In this document: one piece after another, positions 12,083 through 23,446 of the stretch
Numbering within the stretch: the first letter of the stretch is position 1
Layout: every line of letters begins with the position of its first letter
DNA from: Semisulcospira habei
Lineage: Eukaryota > Mollusca > Gastropoda > Semisulcospiridae
Assembly (NCBI GenBank): GCA_036245525.1
Contig: BTPG01000003.1
Coordinates: 139,977,985 to 140,041,984, forward strand
DNA length: 64,000 bases
Direction: 5' to 3'
Notes under the pieces: model-generated
Databases searched by the model: none
Told to the model about the DNA's origin: nothing
What the model saw: the letters and a program-made list of their open reading frames with translations, nothing else
Made by a program: the position numbers and the translations under genes

Positions 12083-12177
12083 ACTGAGAATCTCACTCTC
12101 GTGGTCTTAAAACATTATCCTACTCGCTTTCGCTCGTAGGATATAGTTTTAAAATCACTTGAGTGAGATTCTCAGTA
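12083..12177. repeat. Foldback N
   Basis: TACTGAGAATCTCACTC and GAGTGAGATTCTCAGTA outer arms; inner stem TATCCTAC/GTAGGATA around TCGCTTTCGCTC. Confidence 0.7.
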
Positions 12178-12399
12178 AACAACGATGTAAAAATCTATAT
12201 ATCAACATCAGTAGCAAGATAACTGGTGTTCAGCAGGACTGCCCTTCTTTGTATGACAAGCACGTGCGTAACAAAGCCTTCCACGTTGTATCAGATGATA
12301 CTCATGTTTTATCCAAAGAATATGCCTTGTTGCCTTCCTCCAGGAGATACGGAACTGTGACGTGCAAAACAAATCGCAGACGTCTTTCTTTCGTGCCCG

Positions 12400-13004
12400 T
12401 CCCCTAAATGATGCCATGGCACAGACCAATAATCATGGCATCATTTGAAGGATGGTCAAGAGGGCGGGTCAGCAGTGCACTGTGGAGTGCATATGGCATG
12501 TCAGAGCACAGAAGAAGACATGGCCATCCACTGCAGCCAAGGAAGCTACCAGTTGTAACGTCTCATCGTGCCACTGGACTCTGTTTTCTGCGGCCGAGAG
12601 GGTGGGGTTGCTCTAGCGCAACAGCTTCTCCACCAAAATCTCCTTCACGCGCAGGTTTTGTGCATGGATCTTCACCTTCACCAAATCTGCTACTTCATCT
12701 TGTTTTTTCTTCTGCCTCCTCCAGAAGTCCTGCGGCGATGGGGAACGGGCGAAACGACAGGTAGAGGTTACTACTGGGAGTCGCAGCTCTGAACCTGCAC
12801 GTCAGGTGGTCTGTGGACCAGTGGTCGCTCTTCCCTGTACCAGGGGCAGCAGGGAAGTTCGGCAGCATCCCAGGCGACTGAGCAGCCCTCTTCAGGACAG
12901 CACTGCTCACCCTGGTAAGGGAGGGAACTAGAAAAGGTGTTCCAAACATTGCCTGCCCTACATAAACCGGTCAGCTTACCGCGGCTGGCGGTTTAACCCT
13001 TTTA
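12400..13004 (+). other. Probable 5' UTR / 5' end of the LINE
   Basis: GC-rich DNA directly upstream of the endonuclease reading frame. It contains open frames (for example 12408-12764) without recognisable domains. Its composition matches the LINE and differs from the AT-richer flank, so I assign it to the LINE 5' region by inference. The true 5' end cannot be set without another copy. Confidence 0.4.
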
Positions 13005-13019
13005 TGCGGTCGAAAAGAA

Positions 13020-14104
13020 AAACAAAAAAAGAAACTTACTCTCGGTACGTGGAACGTACGAACCCTGTTGGGCAGAGATCAGACAAAGAGACCGCACAGA
13101 AGAACAGCCCTCATAGCCAGGGAGCTGGCGAGATATAAAATCGACATTGCGGCTCTTAGCGAAACCAGATTTGCTGACGAAGGCTCGATCTGTGAACCTG
13201 AGGGTGGGTACACCTTTTTCTGGAAGGGCAAAGCTGAGAACGAGGACAGGATACACGGAGTTGGCTTCGCCATCCGCACCACGCTCTTCCGACAGCTGCC
13301 TTCTCTTCCCACTGGCATCAGCGAACGATTGATGAAGCTCCGTTTACCCATCTCCCACACCCGACATGTCACGATCACAAGTGCCTACGCTCCGACACTA
13401 ACCAACGCCTATGACGACAAGGAGGCGTTCTATGAGAGCCTCGACTCCCTCCTGAAGTCCACTCCTGCAAGTCACAAACTCATCGTGCTTGGTGACTTCA
13501 ATGCTCGAGTTGGGCGCGAATGTGAATGCTGGGAAGGAGTGATGGGCCCACACGGGCTGGGCAAGATGAACAGCAATGGCCTGCTGCTGCTGACATTGTG
13601 CGCTGAGAATGGACTCGCCATCACCAACACCCTCTTCAGGCTGGCTAGTAAGTACAAGACAACATGGATGCATCCCAGGTCCAAGCAGTGGCATCTCATA
13701 GACTATGTCATTGTTCGCCAGCGGGATACTCGTGATGTCAGAATCACCAGAGCCATGAATGGAGCCGAGTGCTGGACCGACCATCGGCTGGTGCGGTCTG
13801 TCCTCAACCTGCACATTGCACCAGCACACAGGAAGAGGCCGAAGTTCACCCGACGTTCATTCAACATGGCCAAGCTGAAGTGCCCGGATGTCAAGGAAAA
13901 CTTCCAGTCCCACCTTGATTACCTGCTAACTGCCCATGGACCGTTGACTGGCAACCCAACTGAAATGTGGAACCAGTTCAAGGGGATGGTGACGGATTCT
14001 GCCAAAGACGTGCTCGGACCCAAGCAGAGAGTACACCAGGATTGGTTTGATGAGAACAATGAAGAGATCAACAAGCTACTGGAGCAAAAGCGCAGTGCCT
14101 TCAT
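13020..14104 (+). pseudogene. LINE endonuclease (EEP/AP-type) domain, broken
   Basis: The frame is open upstream of the first listed codon at 13068 and carries GTWNVRTL, the usual start of LINE AP-like endonucleases. Then come the SETRF motif (about 13160), GDFNARVG (near 13490), LIDYVIV (near 13690) and WTDHRLVRS (near 13775). These are the catalytic Glu, Asp-Asn, Asp and terminal Asp-His positions of the exonuclease-endonuclease-phosphatase fold, so this domain itself looks intact. It nicks target DNA for target-primed reverse transcription. The frame is lost near 14105, where the continuation moves to another frame (14108-14358). Confidence 0.85.
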
Positions 14105-14358
14105 CGAGTGGCAGAACACATCAACTCCTTGTCCAAGAAAGACCGCTTCAAACACATCCAGAAAAAAGCCCAGAGAGAGCTCCGCAACATGCGGGACACC
14201 TGGTGGGACGGCAAAGCAAAAGAACTTGAATACTTTGCTGAATCCAGCAACTCCAAGGAGTTTTTCAGCGCTATGAAAGCTGTGTACGGCCCTGCCAGAC
14301 CCAGCACAACCCCTCTCTTTTCCGCCGACGGCTTCACCTTGCTAAAGAACAAAGGCCC
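14105..14358 (+). pseudogene. LINE linker between endonuclease and reverse transcriptase, shifted frame
   Basis: After the frameshift near 14105 the homologous reading continues with AEHINSLSKKDRF and a Lys/Arg-rich segment ending around KAVYGP, the usual region just before the LINE reverse transcriptase. A second frameshift near 14358 ends it. Confidence 0.7.
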
Positions 14359-15023
14359 TGGAGAGAACACTTCTCAAATCTGCTGAACCTGCCTTCCACT
14401 GTCGATCCTGCGGCCCTGAACATGATTCCCCAGACGCCGACACTGGATGACCTTGACCTCCCGCCAACCCTGGAAGAGGTCAAGAAAGCGATCAACCAGA
14501 CTAGCTCCGGCAATGCTGCAGGCATGGACGGCATCCCCGCAGAGCTCTTCAAGGCAGCTGGACCTGAGACCCTTGATGCCTTCCTGAACATTCTGACATG
14601 CATCTGGGCAGAGGAGAACATGCCACAGGAATTTAGAGATGCTACAATCGTCTCCCTGTTCAAGAACAAGAGCAGCAAAGCAGACTGTGCCAATTACCGA
14701 CGGATCTCACTCTTGTCCATTGGTGGCAAGATCCTTGCGAGAGTCATCCTCAACCGCCTGATCAGCTCTGCATCTGAGGAGCACTCCCAGAGGCTCAGTG
14801 TGGCTTCAGACCCGGCCGCAGCTCAGTCGACATGGTCTTCTCTGTGAGACAGGTCCAGGGGAAATGCATTGAGCAGCACATGGACCTCTACACTGTCTTC
14901 ACAGATCTGACCAAAGCATTCGCCACCGTGAACAGAGAAGCGCTTTGGGTCATCCTCGCAAAGCTCGGCTGCCCCAGGAAGTTCACCAACATCATCCGCC
15001 TCTTCCATGATGGAATGGTATGA
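14359..15023 (+). pseudogene. LINE reverse transcriptase, N-terminal half only
   Basis: Conserved RT blocks are visible: SSGNAAGMDGIPAELFK (near 14505), a block with FRDATIVSLFKNK and NYRRISLLSIGGKILA (14630-14740), then after a frameshift near 14785 the GFRPGRSS block and FTDLTKAFATVNREALW (near 14900), which holds the first catalytic Asp. The frame stops after FHDGM at 15023. The second catalytic box (YADD-type), thumb and most of the C-terminus are missing, so no polymerase activity is possible. Confidence 0.85.
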
Positions 15024-15029
15024 GTTGTC

Positions 15030-15258
15030 CAGTCAAACGGCGACACATCCGCACCCTTCGACAGATCTGGCTGGCTGGCGTGCCGCCACCAGGAAAGCCT
15101 GCACGCTCTTTAAACACAATCGGCGCAAACGGATCACCAGTGCCAGAGCTCGCAGAAAGACAGCGTCGACTCTCCCCACAGCTACGTTCCAGTGCCCCCA
15201 TTGACCTCGCAGGTGTGGCTCCAGGATTGGCTTGGCCAGCCACACCCGCACCCACAAA
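15030..15258 (+). pseudogene. LINE C-terminal tail with C2H2-like zinc finger
   Basis: The frame starting near 15060 encodes a basic stretch (LAGWRAATRKAC... RRKRITSARARRK) and ends in FQCPH, a TGA codon, then RRCGSRIGLASHTRTHK and TAG. The Cys-x2 region and His-x3-His form the zinc finger common at the end of such LINE ORFs. The in-frame TGA (about 15204) sits where the second Cys is expected. Joining of this tail to the RT N-terminal half shows an internal deletion of several hundred codons. Confidence 0.65.
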
Positions 15259-16109
15259 TAGACACAATGACGATATCATCGGTTTCGATGGTCTACCCCC
15301 CCCCCCCCCCCCCCCCATCCAAGATGTCATCCTTAGGTCTATCAAGTTGCACTACTTCGGATAAAACAATATACCAGGGGATTCTATTTTTCTTGTTACA
15401 TTCGAAGTTTGTAATATGCGATGCATTTTGCATACAGTCTCTGTGGTCGGGACATGTGAAAAGCGTTGCGATATCGGACTTTTGTTATAGTCGTCCTTAT
15501 AATATATACTGCATGTTGTTATTAAGACCAGTGCAGTCAAACAACAAACGAATTTTCGCTGTATCGTGTCATTGAGGGTCAGTGACATGTTCTGTGATGT
15601 ACCGACCCCGCCATTAGTCAATCATATGGCTTCAGCCAATCGGAAGCAAAGACTCTCATGTAATATCAATAGTGTTCCATTAACAACCATACGGGATGCG
15701 GTCAATAATTTACTCTTTCACTGCAAGAGACCAAGGAACAGAATCCAAACGCAGGAGGCATTGATCCTCGTGAGCTATCATATGGCTGCTTTCAATATAG
15801 TGGACATGGTGGTAATTGTTCAAAATGCTTTATTATACAAACGGATTCATTGGATGTTTTCTTTGGCTTCGACGTCTGCACAAACATGAAAACACTCGGC
15901 TTAATCCCGTCAGAACTACGTATTAAAAACACTACGTGTCCATAGATCTACGTAATCCAGACCAAAACGATGACTGCCAAGCGTGTAAAATGCAAAGAAC
16001 GTCCAAAGAAGAAGAAAAAAAAAACTGCGATAGAAAAGATAGAACTACGGTCGCAAGGGCTACGTGTCAATAGCACTATTTCTCGATAGAGCTACTGTCT
16101 CTATTAATC

Positions 16110-16533
16110 GATAATAATAATAATAATACCGTTATTATATAGGCGCTTTTCTCAATTTTGGGGAAATCGACTCAAAGCGCCGCGCCTGAAACCCAACACA
16201 CACACTCACGAAACAGACACGGATTTACGCCATTTAAGACAAACACAGCACAAGACAAACGAAGGGCCAGTCAGCTACTGAAGTTACAGAGATTTTGATC
16301 GCTTGTATTTGAAATTTGTAAAGTGGCCTGAGACCGGTGCCAAAGTGTGGGGGGTGGGGGGATGGGGGGGGGGTGGAAGAACCGGAGTACCCGGAGAAAG
16401 AACCCCCGACGGTCCGCCCGAATTAACGGTGACACTTACCAGAGGAGAAAAGTCCAACGCCGGAACCCGGTATCGAACCACGCACCTTTGGCATTGGTGG
16501 CAGGCGCCTTAACCACTGCGCCACGGACCGCCC
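16110..16533 (-). mobile_element. tRNA-derived SINE family 2, copy 2
   Basis: Same order as copy 1: head at the right with A box complement at 16513-16523 and B box GGTTCGATACC (complement of 16469-16479), central body, then (ATT)n tail at 16110-16128. TTAA at 16234-16237 is unoccupied. Confidence 0.85.
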
Positions 16534-16571
16534 CTGCACTGCCAGAACATGTATAACGAATGTTTGACGTC

Positions 16572-16642
16572 TTAACCCAAAAGAGGCATAGATCCTCAGG
16601 AGTCCCCGCAAGTGCGGGGACTCGAGGATCGACGCCTCTTGC
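16572..16642. repeat. Foldback A7 core
   Basis: Short hairpin with arms AAGAGGCATAGATCCTC and complement. It starts beside TTAACCC at 16572 and lies 40 bp from the head of SINE copy 2. Confidence 0.65.
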
Positions 16643-16815
16643 TTCATCTCATTCGTGCTCGTGTACCTCATGCAAACTAGGCTATCCATCAGTGAACCTG
16701 TCGCATATACAAGGTCCGCCTTGCAGCTGCCGCTAGTATGTACCGGGGTATCTGATATAATGCGCACAGGTCGATCGATCTCTGACTCCCGCAGCGGATG
16801 CCCGGTGAGCAACAG

Positions 16816-16892
16816 ATCATCGGGCCGACGTCAGCCTTAGCTGGCCCGAGCACGGCTGTGCGCAGGCCAGCTAAGGCTGACGTCGGCCTCGA
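16816..16892. repeat. Foldback G2
   Basis: ATCGGGCCGACGTCAGCC arm with GCACGGCTGTGCGC turn and GGCTGACGTCGGCC return. Confidence 0.7.
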
Positions 16893-17194
16893 GGACCGTT
16901 TGCCCACAAAAAAGTTTTCTTACTTCACAAGCCTGTAGACTCAGAACTATATAATAAAACGATCGCGAATAGCGCGGTCTGACCGCTATTCAGACAGAAC
17001 ATTTCTAGACGCTGGTAGCGGAGGGGTCAACCAAGGACATTTCGGTTGTGCAACAGTATCACTAAGTTGACAACTAGATCGTAGGCAAATAAAAAAGTCT
17101 ATGCCCTAGTTTTCAGCGACGGCCTTGATTGTCTAATGGCTTTTGTGACCACAGGGACTGGGCAGATATTGGGAAGATTCGGATTTAAAAATTT

Positions 17195-17264
17195 TGAATC
17201 CCCCCTCCCCCTCCCCCCTTCCCCCCTCCCCCCCCCCCACTCCCCCTTCCCCCCCCCCCCCGGC
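17195..17264. repeat. Poly-C tract
   Basis: CCCCTCCCCC-type sequence of about 70 bp; long G-tracts on the minus strand could form G-quadruplexes. Confidence 0.9.
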
Positions 17265-18800
17265 TGTTCAAGGCCTCCCATTTAGTTTTGAGGCGCGCAA
17301 GATAAGGATAAGGAGCCGCGCAGCGTATCGCCTCTGTCAATACCGCCGGCTGGCAGGACAGAGCTGATCACAATCTGTTACGGCTGTGCAACTGAACTAC
17401 TGTTTTATGCGAGCACGCAAGTGTGTACACGCTCAGCGCTCACCGTGTACCGCACGGGATACATTTTAATGGCTCCGGTCATTCAAAGTTACGGCATGTT
17501 GTTTAAGCTGTACTGAACGTATGTTGTATTTATGACATACACTTAAAAGCGAAGAAAATGAGCTTTCTGTAGACACTAGACATGCTTAGGAAAATGAAGA
17601 TGAGCAATGCATGCAACGGACTAGAAGACAGGCAACCGGCGCGCAGTTTACCGTGAAGACACCGCAAATCTGTTGCAAATGACACGTCTTTCAACTGTTC
17701 TAACTCATGCAAAGTACTTTTGCGAAAAATTATGGTTCAAGCCAGCGATCCTTGTACACAGCCACTACGAAAAGCACTACTCAAAATATCAGATAGGTTT
17801 ACCTTGCGCCGGATCTCAGTGGGTCCTGAAATGGGATGATGCGTCATTGGCAATCCAGTGTTAGACGGAAAGTTCTTGGGTCAACGTAATCTCCACACGT
17901 AGTTGATTTCGGAGGCAGTGAAAATGTTCCAAATAATTCACAGTTCATACGCAGGGTTAGCGGCAGTGTCAGTTGCACACTTTGTATAGGTGAAGTTGTC
18001 TTTAGCATTTCACTAAATATTATAAAATCAGAAGAGCAATCCACTTTACTAACAAATCGGATGGGACACCGGCCACAGTGAAAAACAATTTTAATGGTGA
18101 TCAAATGGCTATTTTGACTAGGCGTAAACCAGATAAACACAGAACCGCAGTGCAGGCCAAAATGTATCAGTCTCAGTCAAGACAGTTTATTTCACAGAGA
18201 TACTTTTTTTCTGTGTGTACTTGGTACCGGCGGCTCTGTACACATTCCTTTTGGATAGTGTTTGTCTTCTTCATCTTTACATACGTTAATACCATGAAAC
18301 GCAGAAAGATCGGCTACATAATCAACGCACAGTTTAAAGTGTTAAAGTCTGTTTTTCCTTTGCCTTTCAAGTTACTCGCTCTGCACAAATCCTGCACAAA
18401 CTACTCAATCGTTCCATGTGGTTTGAATAGGAATATTGTGTGTCAGACTCCATTTTAAATGTCGGCGAACTACACTCATATGCTGGTCTATAAAACTGTC
18501 TATAAAAAAAACTGATCATAGGTAAATCTATCCAGTAAAAGAAAGCACATACTTGTAGCACTATGTTACACAAACACATATCACTCATTTAAAATCGCAA
18601 CAAAAGTATTTTGAAAACACAGTAAAGCTTTAAAGCCAGCACAAATTTGGCACTCTACCCACATAAAGTAAAGAAGGCCTACTATCAGGCGGTACCAGAC
18701 GTGCCCATCAGAATGCGCTGTAACTAGGTCACTTCGCCACCTGATAAGCTAGCGTGGCACTCCTTAACTAAATGGGTGGGTTTGCAGAAGAACTGAACAG
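17265..18800. other. Quiet 1.5-kb stretch
   Basis: No foldback, SINE or microsatellite was recognised. Open frames (for example 17844-18140 minus and 18078-18458 plus) lack motifs. It is one of the longest intervals here without a repeat signal. Confidence 0.45.
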
Positions 18801-18808
18801 CCGTGCCC

Positions 18809-19160
18809 CCCCCCCCCCCACACACACACACACATCCCCAACCCCTCCCTAAAACCAAAAAAAAGGCGGGGAGGGGGGGGGGGGAGGCCAGGGAAGAAAA
18901 AAAGCTGTTAAATAAGTAGAGGAAGAAAATGCGATGTAAATAAAGATATAAACAAATGTAAAAATGACATACATGCAGGTGTCAACAATATTACTATTGC
19001 TACTACTGCTGCTACTACTATTACTACTACTACTACTAGTAGTAGTAGTAGTAGTACTATTACTACTACTTCTTCTGAAACAACAACCATAACAACAACA
19101 GCAATAACACAATAACAATTACACTGATGCAATCACAATAACAACAACATGCAACAACAT
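18809..19160. repeat. Complex low-complexity tract
   Basis: Poly-C and CA run (18809-18835), G run (18867-18885), then (TAC)n at 18990-19040 turning into (TAG)n at 19041-19055 so that part is self-complementary, then CAACAA/AATAAC-rich DNA. Confidence 0.8.
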
Positions 19161-19385
19161 CACAGCAACAACAACAATAGCAGCATTAGCATCTGCCTAC
19201 GGGGATAAAGCCTGTCCCGTATCTTGACAGAATCGGATGATTCGGGTTGTGTTTTGTTTTGTTTTTTTACAGACGTCTGAAGCCAGGCATCACTTTTATC
19301 TTTCATATCTTACCATCTAGCATCAGCCCAAGTGGACATTTACTCGTTGGAAATAAAAAGCAGATTCACGAATTCATATATTTCT

Positions 19386-19599
19386 TTAACTCATTTAGCC
19401 CGACGCACGTATTTCCCAAATTTTGGAGGCGTCATCTAACGTCTATGCACCTGTTGCAGGAGATGGATCGACCATGATAATTCAAGGGTAGTGCCAGATT
19501 AGCTTGGCGCCGACAGACGCCAAGCTAATCTGGCACTACCCTTGAATTATCATGGTCGACCCATGTCTTGCTGTAGTGCGTCAGGGCTGAATGGGTTAA
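19386..19599. mobile_element. Foldback C1 (TTAA family C), complete
   Basis: TTAACTCATTTAGCCCGACG opens and CAGGGCTGAATGGGTTAA closes (214 bp). Core hairpin 19466-19562 has GGATCGACCATGATAATTC and AGATTAGCTTGGCGCC. Its core resembles family B, but the outer arms (AAATTTTGGAGGCGTC and GCAGGAGATGG) do not. Confidence 0.85.
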
Positions 19600-19945
19600 A
19601 AATCCACTTCTGCTTCTTTCGGATCATTATTTCTTTAATCAAAGCAAACTTTACCAATAAATGATTACTAATGGTCAGTATTTCGCAATATCTATATCTC
19701 ATGAAGTGTTCTATGCATGTCTTTCAATAATACTGCTTTAGTTCGTTCGTTTGTTCATTTCCAAAAATTAGTTAATGGTCTGATTTATCAAATTCATATG
19801 TATTCATTCATATCCAGCACATACTCGTAGATCACCGATACTGAATTAAAGTATTGACAACAATTTGACAACAACCAGTCCCAAATGATCGGTACCGTGA
19901 CTAGAAATCTACTCCATTTGTTAAATGATGGGTGAAATGTTCACG

Positions 19946-20175
19946 TAACCCCTTCAGTGACAATGGACCTGATTTAAAATTTCGACCTCTGAACTACGGC
20001 ACACTGCTAGGCTGACAACCGTTCTGTGCGTGGAACTGACGTCACACACAAAACTGAGTCTCAGCAAGAGGCATACATCCTCATGAGCCCCCCGCATCTG
20101 CGGGGGGCTCATGGGGATCTATGCCTCTTGCAGCTGTCTGGCAGTTACCGTGACCCGGAAGTGAAAAGGGGTAAA
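19946..20175. mobile_element. Foldback A8
   Basis: Left end GTAACCCCTTCAGTGAC, right end AAGTGAAAAGGGGTAAAG, core hairpin 20064-20131. The central GC stem is longer than usual (CCCCCCGCA and TGCGGGGGG). The terminal TTAA is mutated on both sides. Confidence 0.75.
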
Positions 20176-20529
20176 GGCTAAAAGGCATGTGTCCGCCCGT
20201 TCCATTTAATTAATTTCCTTTTGGGTTTTTGTTTCAGCAAGACATGGCCAAAAAACCTTGCAACAGTCTGCGCAGGAAAACGAAGGAGAAGAAATTAAAT
20301 CAATAAATGTAAATCGAGGAATTGGAGAAAAATGCCGGGACGGCAACGTCACAGCTAAGACGAATGGAGTCTTCTCCCTTTGCGCAGGGAAAAGTAAGAA
20401 ACAATGCAAATTAAATGTTTTTGTGTCCACTGCTGGGGTCTAATGCATGAATGCAGCTTTAACGCAGATTGAGGCCGAACGTCACAATTTTATTTTCAGG
20501 CTTGAGAGTAGAGGTTAGAAGCCAATTAA

Positions 20530-21018
20530 TTAACCCCTTATTTGCCAGTGGACGCCCGCAGATTGTGTTTTTGAAATCATTGTGAACTGATGTTGCTTCA
20601 AAGTTCCCCAGCCGTCAAAGGAACATGGATACAGAGTGGTGTCAGCAAGTGGCATAGATCCTCATGAGCTCCCGCAACAACTCCCTCTTGACACAATTTT
20701 GCATTCATGTTCCTTGGACGGCTGGGGCTCTTTAACTCCTTCTACCCCAACACCGAAACCCCAAAATTTTTCCCCTTGTCCTATGAAGACTGACTGCTTT
20801 GCAGTGCAGGGCACAGATCGACCTTGATAGTTCAAGGGTGATGCCAGAATAGCTTGGCGCCCATAGGCGCCAAGCTATTCTGGCATCACGCTTGAACTGT
20901 CATGGTCGATCCTTATCTTGCCGTGGTGGGTCTGGGGTAGAATGATTTAAGTAGAGTTAAACTAACGCTATAAGATTTCAGAAATCAATCTGCGTTCGCT
21001 GGCATGGGAAGGGGTTAA
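20530..21018. mobile_element. Foldback A9 with nested B5
   Basis: Outer ends TTAACCCCTTATTTGCC (20530) and GCATGGGAAGGGGTTAA (21018). The usual inner core is partly lost, but an outer stem shows CCCCAGCCGTCAAAGGAAC pairing with its complement at 20708-20727. B element 20732-20950 interrupts the right arm at a TTAA. Confidence 0.75.
20732..20950. mobile_element. Foldback B5, nested in A9
   Basis: Ends TTAACTCCTTCTACCCC and GGGGTAGAATGATTTAA. Core hairpin 20816-20911 has arms of about 45 bp with GATCGACCTTGATAGTTC and AGAATAGCTTGGCGCC. Family-B outer arms contain GGGGATTTCGGTGTTGGGG or its complement. Confidence 0.85.
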
Positions 21019-21431
21019 ACCCCGAACTAATCAACCCAACCAGCCAAAATGTCTTCATAAGCCACCCCGGCTGGATGCAGTGGAAGGGGTCAATACGGAC
21101 ATTTGACTCCTGCAGATGATCAGTGGGAATTCGGTGATGAAGGAAATGAGTGTGGCCATTTTTTTCTTTAAATTATGAGTAGGAAATTTGAACTTTCGAT
21201 CCCAGATTTCGCCATTTCCGCCCTTGTTAGGCTGCATTACTGCCGAGCTGATTTTTCTTACGTTTTCTTTGCTTCAGAAACCACCGCCCCCCAACCCCCA
21301 CCCCCACCCCAAGTCCCTCCCCCCCCCCTCCCTCCGCTATCACTCCATCCCCTCCCCGTCCCTTCCTCTCTCCCCCCCCCCTCCACCACTCATAAACACT
21401 AGCTTTCTCTAGATTTGAACCAGGTCGCCAA

Positions 21432-21606
21432 GAGCCCCTAGCCGTCCACGGAACATAGATACACAATGGTGCCACTACGAGACATAGATCCTTAGGAGCC
21501 CACGCAACTGCGGGGGCTCATGAGGATCCATGTCTCTGGCGGTTAGATTGTGCTCCAGTTGCATTTTGATTGCGTTCATCTCATTTCCTGACTGTGAGGG
21601 GGTTAG
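21432..21606. mobile_element. Foldback A10
   Basis: Hairpin 21477-21541 with family-A block CTAGCCGTCCACGGAACAT on its left and GACTGTGAGGGGGTTAG on its right. Its right end lies 20 bp from the left end of A11. Confidence 0.65.
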
Positions 21607-21626
21607 ACGTACAGTTACACGTCGTC

Positions 21627-21829
21627 TTAACCCCATCGCTGGCAAAAAAAAGTGATCACAATCCATATGCAAGAGGTATAGATCCTCATGAGCCCCCGCA
21701 GCTGCGAGGGCTCATGAGGATTTATGCCTCATGCTAAGACCATTTTGTAGCCATGTTTCTTGGACGGCGTTGAAATAACCAAACGATTTCAGAAACACAT
21801 AAATGCGTCAAGTGGCAGGTAAGGGGCCC
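21627..21829. mobile_element. Foldback A11
   Basis: Left end TTAACCCCATCGCTGGC, core hairpin 21669-21734, then the outer right arm with ATGTTTCTTGGACGGC and GTGGCAGGTAAGGGG. A10 and A11 are almost tandem. Confidence 0.75.
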
Positions 21830-22235
21830 AGACGAACAATGGGCATCCCACGAAAAGAACCACTAGTTCGAATAGTTTTCATTGCCTCAGAAATACGTTT
21901 TTCTTCTCGTGCGATGCAAACATGATTGAAGGTCACAAGAACTTTGTGACAGTTTAGTAAAATACTGAAACTAAAAACTAAAAAAAAAGGAACATTCAAA
22001 CAGAATAATGCAATTTGAAAGTTGTACGTTGTACTGGCATTCGTAAATTGCAGCGTCTGATGCGAAAATTACAGAGAACAGACCTTACAAGACGGCAACA
22101 AATTGGTCTGACCTTTTAAAAGTGCACCGGCCCGATGACATTTTGCGCATTGGGATTGTACTTGGGTGACATTTTTCTTGTTGCAATTTATTGTCCTGAT
22201 TTCTAAAGCAGCTTACCCCTGCTCACAACCCAACG

Positions 22236-22285
22236 CCTATCCCGCCCCCCCCCCCCCCCCCCCGGCAACCCCCCCCCCCCCACCC
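22236..22285. repeat. Poly-C tract
   Basis: Two runs of C separated by GGCAA. Confidence 0.9.
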
Positions 22286-22364
22286 CTCGCAAAAAAACCC
22301 ACAAAACAAACAAACAAGTTTTTCAATCTTTTCTGATGTTTTCCCTTGTTTTGTGTCTGCTCCT

Positions 22365-22414
22365 TTAACTTATTCGAGACGTGCCGCCTGGGCGGCATGT
22401 CTCGAATGAGTTAA
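22365..22414. mobile_element. Foldback E2, 50-bp minimal element
   Basis: TTAACTTATTCGAGACGTG and complement, with only GCCGCCTGGGCGGC at the turn; almost the entire element is stem. Confidence 0.8.
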
Positions 22415-22836
22415 ATTCTTCTTGTTTGTGTGTGTAATAATTCAGTAGGAGCAGTTTGCAGATTTAAGATCCTGTTTTGATTCTTGTTATCTTTATTATC
22501 TTTTTCGTTTGTTTCTCTTTTTGTTTCTCTTTTTGTTTCTCTTATTGTTTCTCTTTGTGTTTATCTTTTGATTTCCTTTTTTGGGTTAGGGGGAGGGGAG
22601 GGGGGTTCTTGGCTTTTTTTCTTCTCCTTTGGGGGGGGGGGGAGTTTGAGGGGGAGGGGTGGCGGTACATGGTGGCAACTTCGGGGACTCATGAGGGTTC
22701 AGGTCTCTTCAACGGAATAGCGTCTCGCCTTGCCTCGGCGTTAAGGGCTTAAGACAGATAGACACAGACAGACACAGACAGGCACGGGCAGAAAGACAGA
22801 CAGAAAGACAGCCTGCCGGACAGAGACAGATTCCAG

Positions 22837-22918
22837 TAGCAAAACGTCTTCGGCCCCACGACAGCCGCACAGTCGTGCGCGGGGTCCACTGCGGCCGTCG
22901 TGGGCCCGAAGACCTTTG
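22837..22918. repeat. Foldback G3 (AGCAAAACG subfamily)
   Basis: AGCAAAACGTCTTCGGCCCC arm, turn near GTCGTGCGCG, return GGGCCCGAAGACCTTTG. Confidence 0.7.
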
Positions 22919-23446
22919 TGCTTATTGGGGAGGGACAGACAGAGAGCTATATGTAACACTGACCAGCCCCATCTTTCTTTGTCCTCACCCAGATAATGAG
23001 ACAAGGAACGCGTCACCCAGAGACTCGGACCATTTCTCACACCACACGCCCCAATCTGCACTCACAGAGACACCCAGCCTGCGACACACACCTACTACCT
23101 ATTACCACTCCGAGACAGCCGTCAATCTCTCTGTACGTGTAGCAGAATTTTGTGATGGTGTGCGCTTGCAACCTCGGAACTAAGAATAGACCGCTGTAAA
23201 ATCCCGATGAATTTCGTGCATGCGTATCGCCGGCTCAACTCCGAATTTTCGAGTAAACAAATGAGTACAAGATACCGGTGAGACCTATTCGCTTTGTCGA
23301 TCTTCAAATTACGTCTGTGGAGCCTAGAAGCATTACCACTCACGTGCCAGCAAAAAGCTTCGACCTTTACTCGAAACAATTGCTGGGGCAGGCCAATGGT
23401 ATTCCAAAACACGATCACGTGGTTTTCTGTCACCGTCTTCCCCGGT

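Larger units (their letters stand above)
13005..15290 (+). mobile_element. Non-LTR retrotransposon (LINE), internally deleted and frameshifted
   Basis: One element on the + strand: endonuclease (13020-13840), linker, N-terminal reverse transcriptase (14400-15023), then a jump to the C-terminal zinc-finger tail (about 15030-15258) and a short 3' region with a poly-C run at 15297-15316. Three frameshifts (near 14105, 14358 and 14785) and one internal deletion (near 15023) make it dead. GC content is higher than in the flanks. The clade (RTE-, CR1- or I-like) cannot be fixed without the missing catalytic core. Confidence 0.85.

Noticed and set aside
12408..12764. Independent gene upstream of the LINE
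   Set aside because: Composition and position fit the LINE 5' region and there is no domain.
16440..16533. tRNA gene on the minus strand
   Set aside because: Same reason: it is the head of SINE family 2, found in two further places with the same long body.
18849..19132. Ser/Asn- or Val-rich membrane proteins
   Set aside because: Translations of TAC/TAG and CAA low-complexity DNA.
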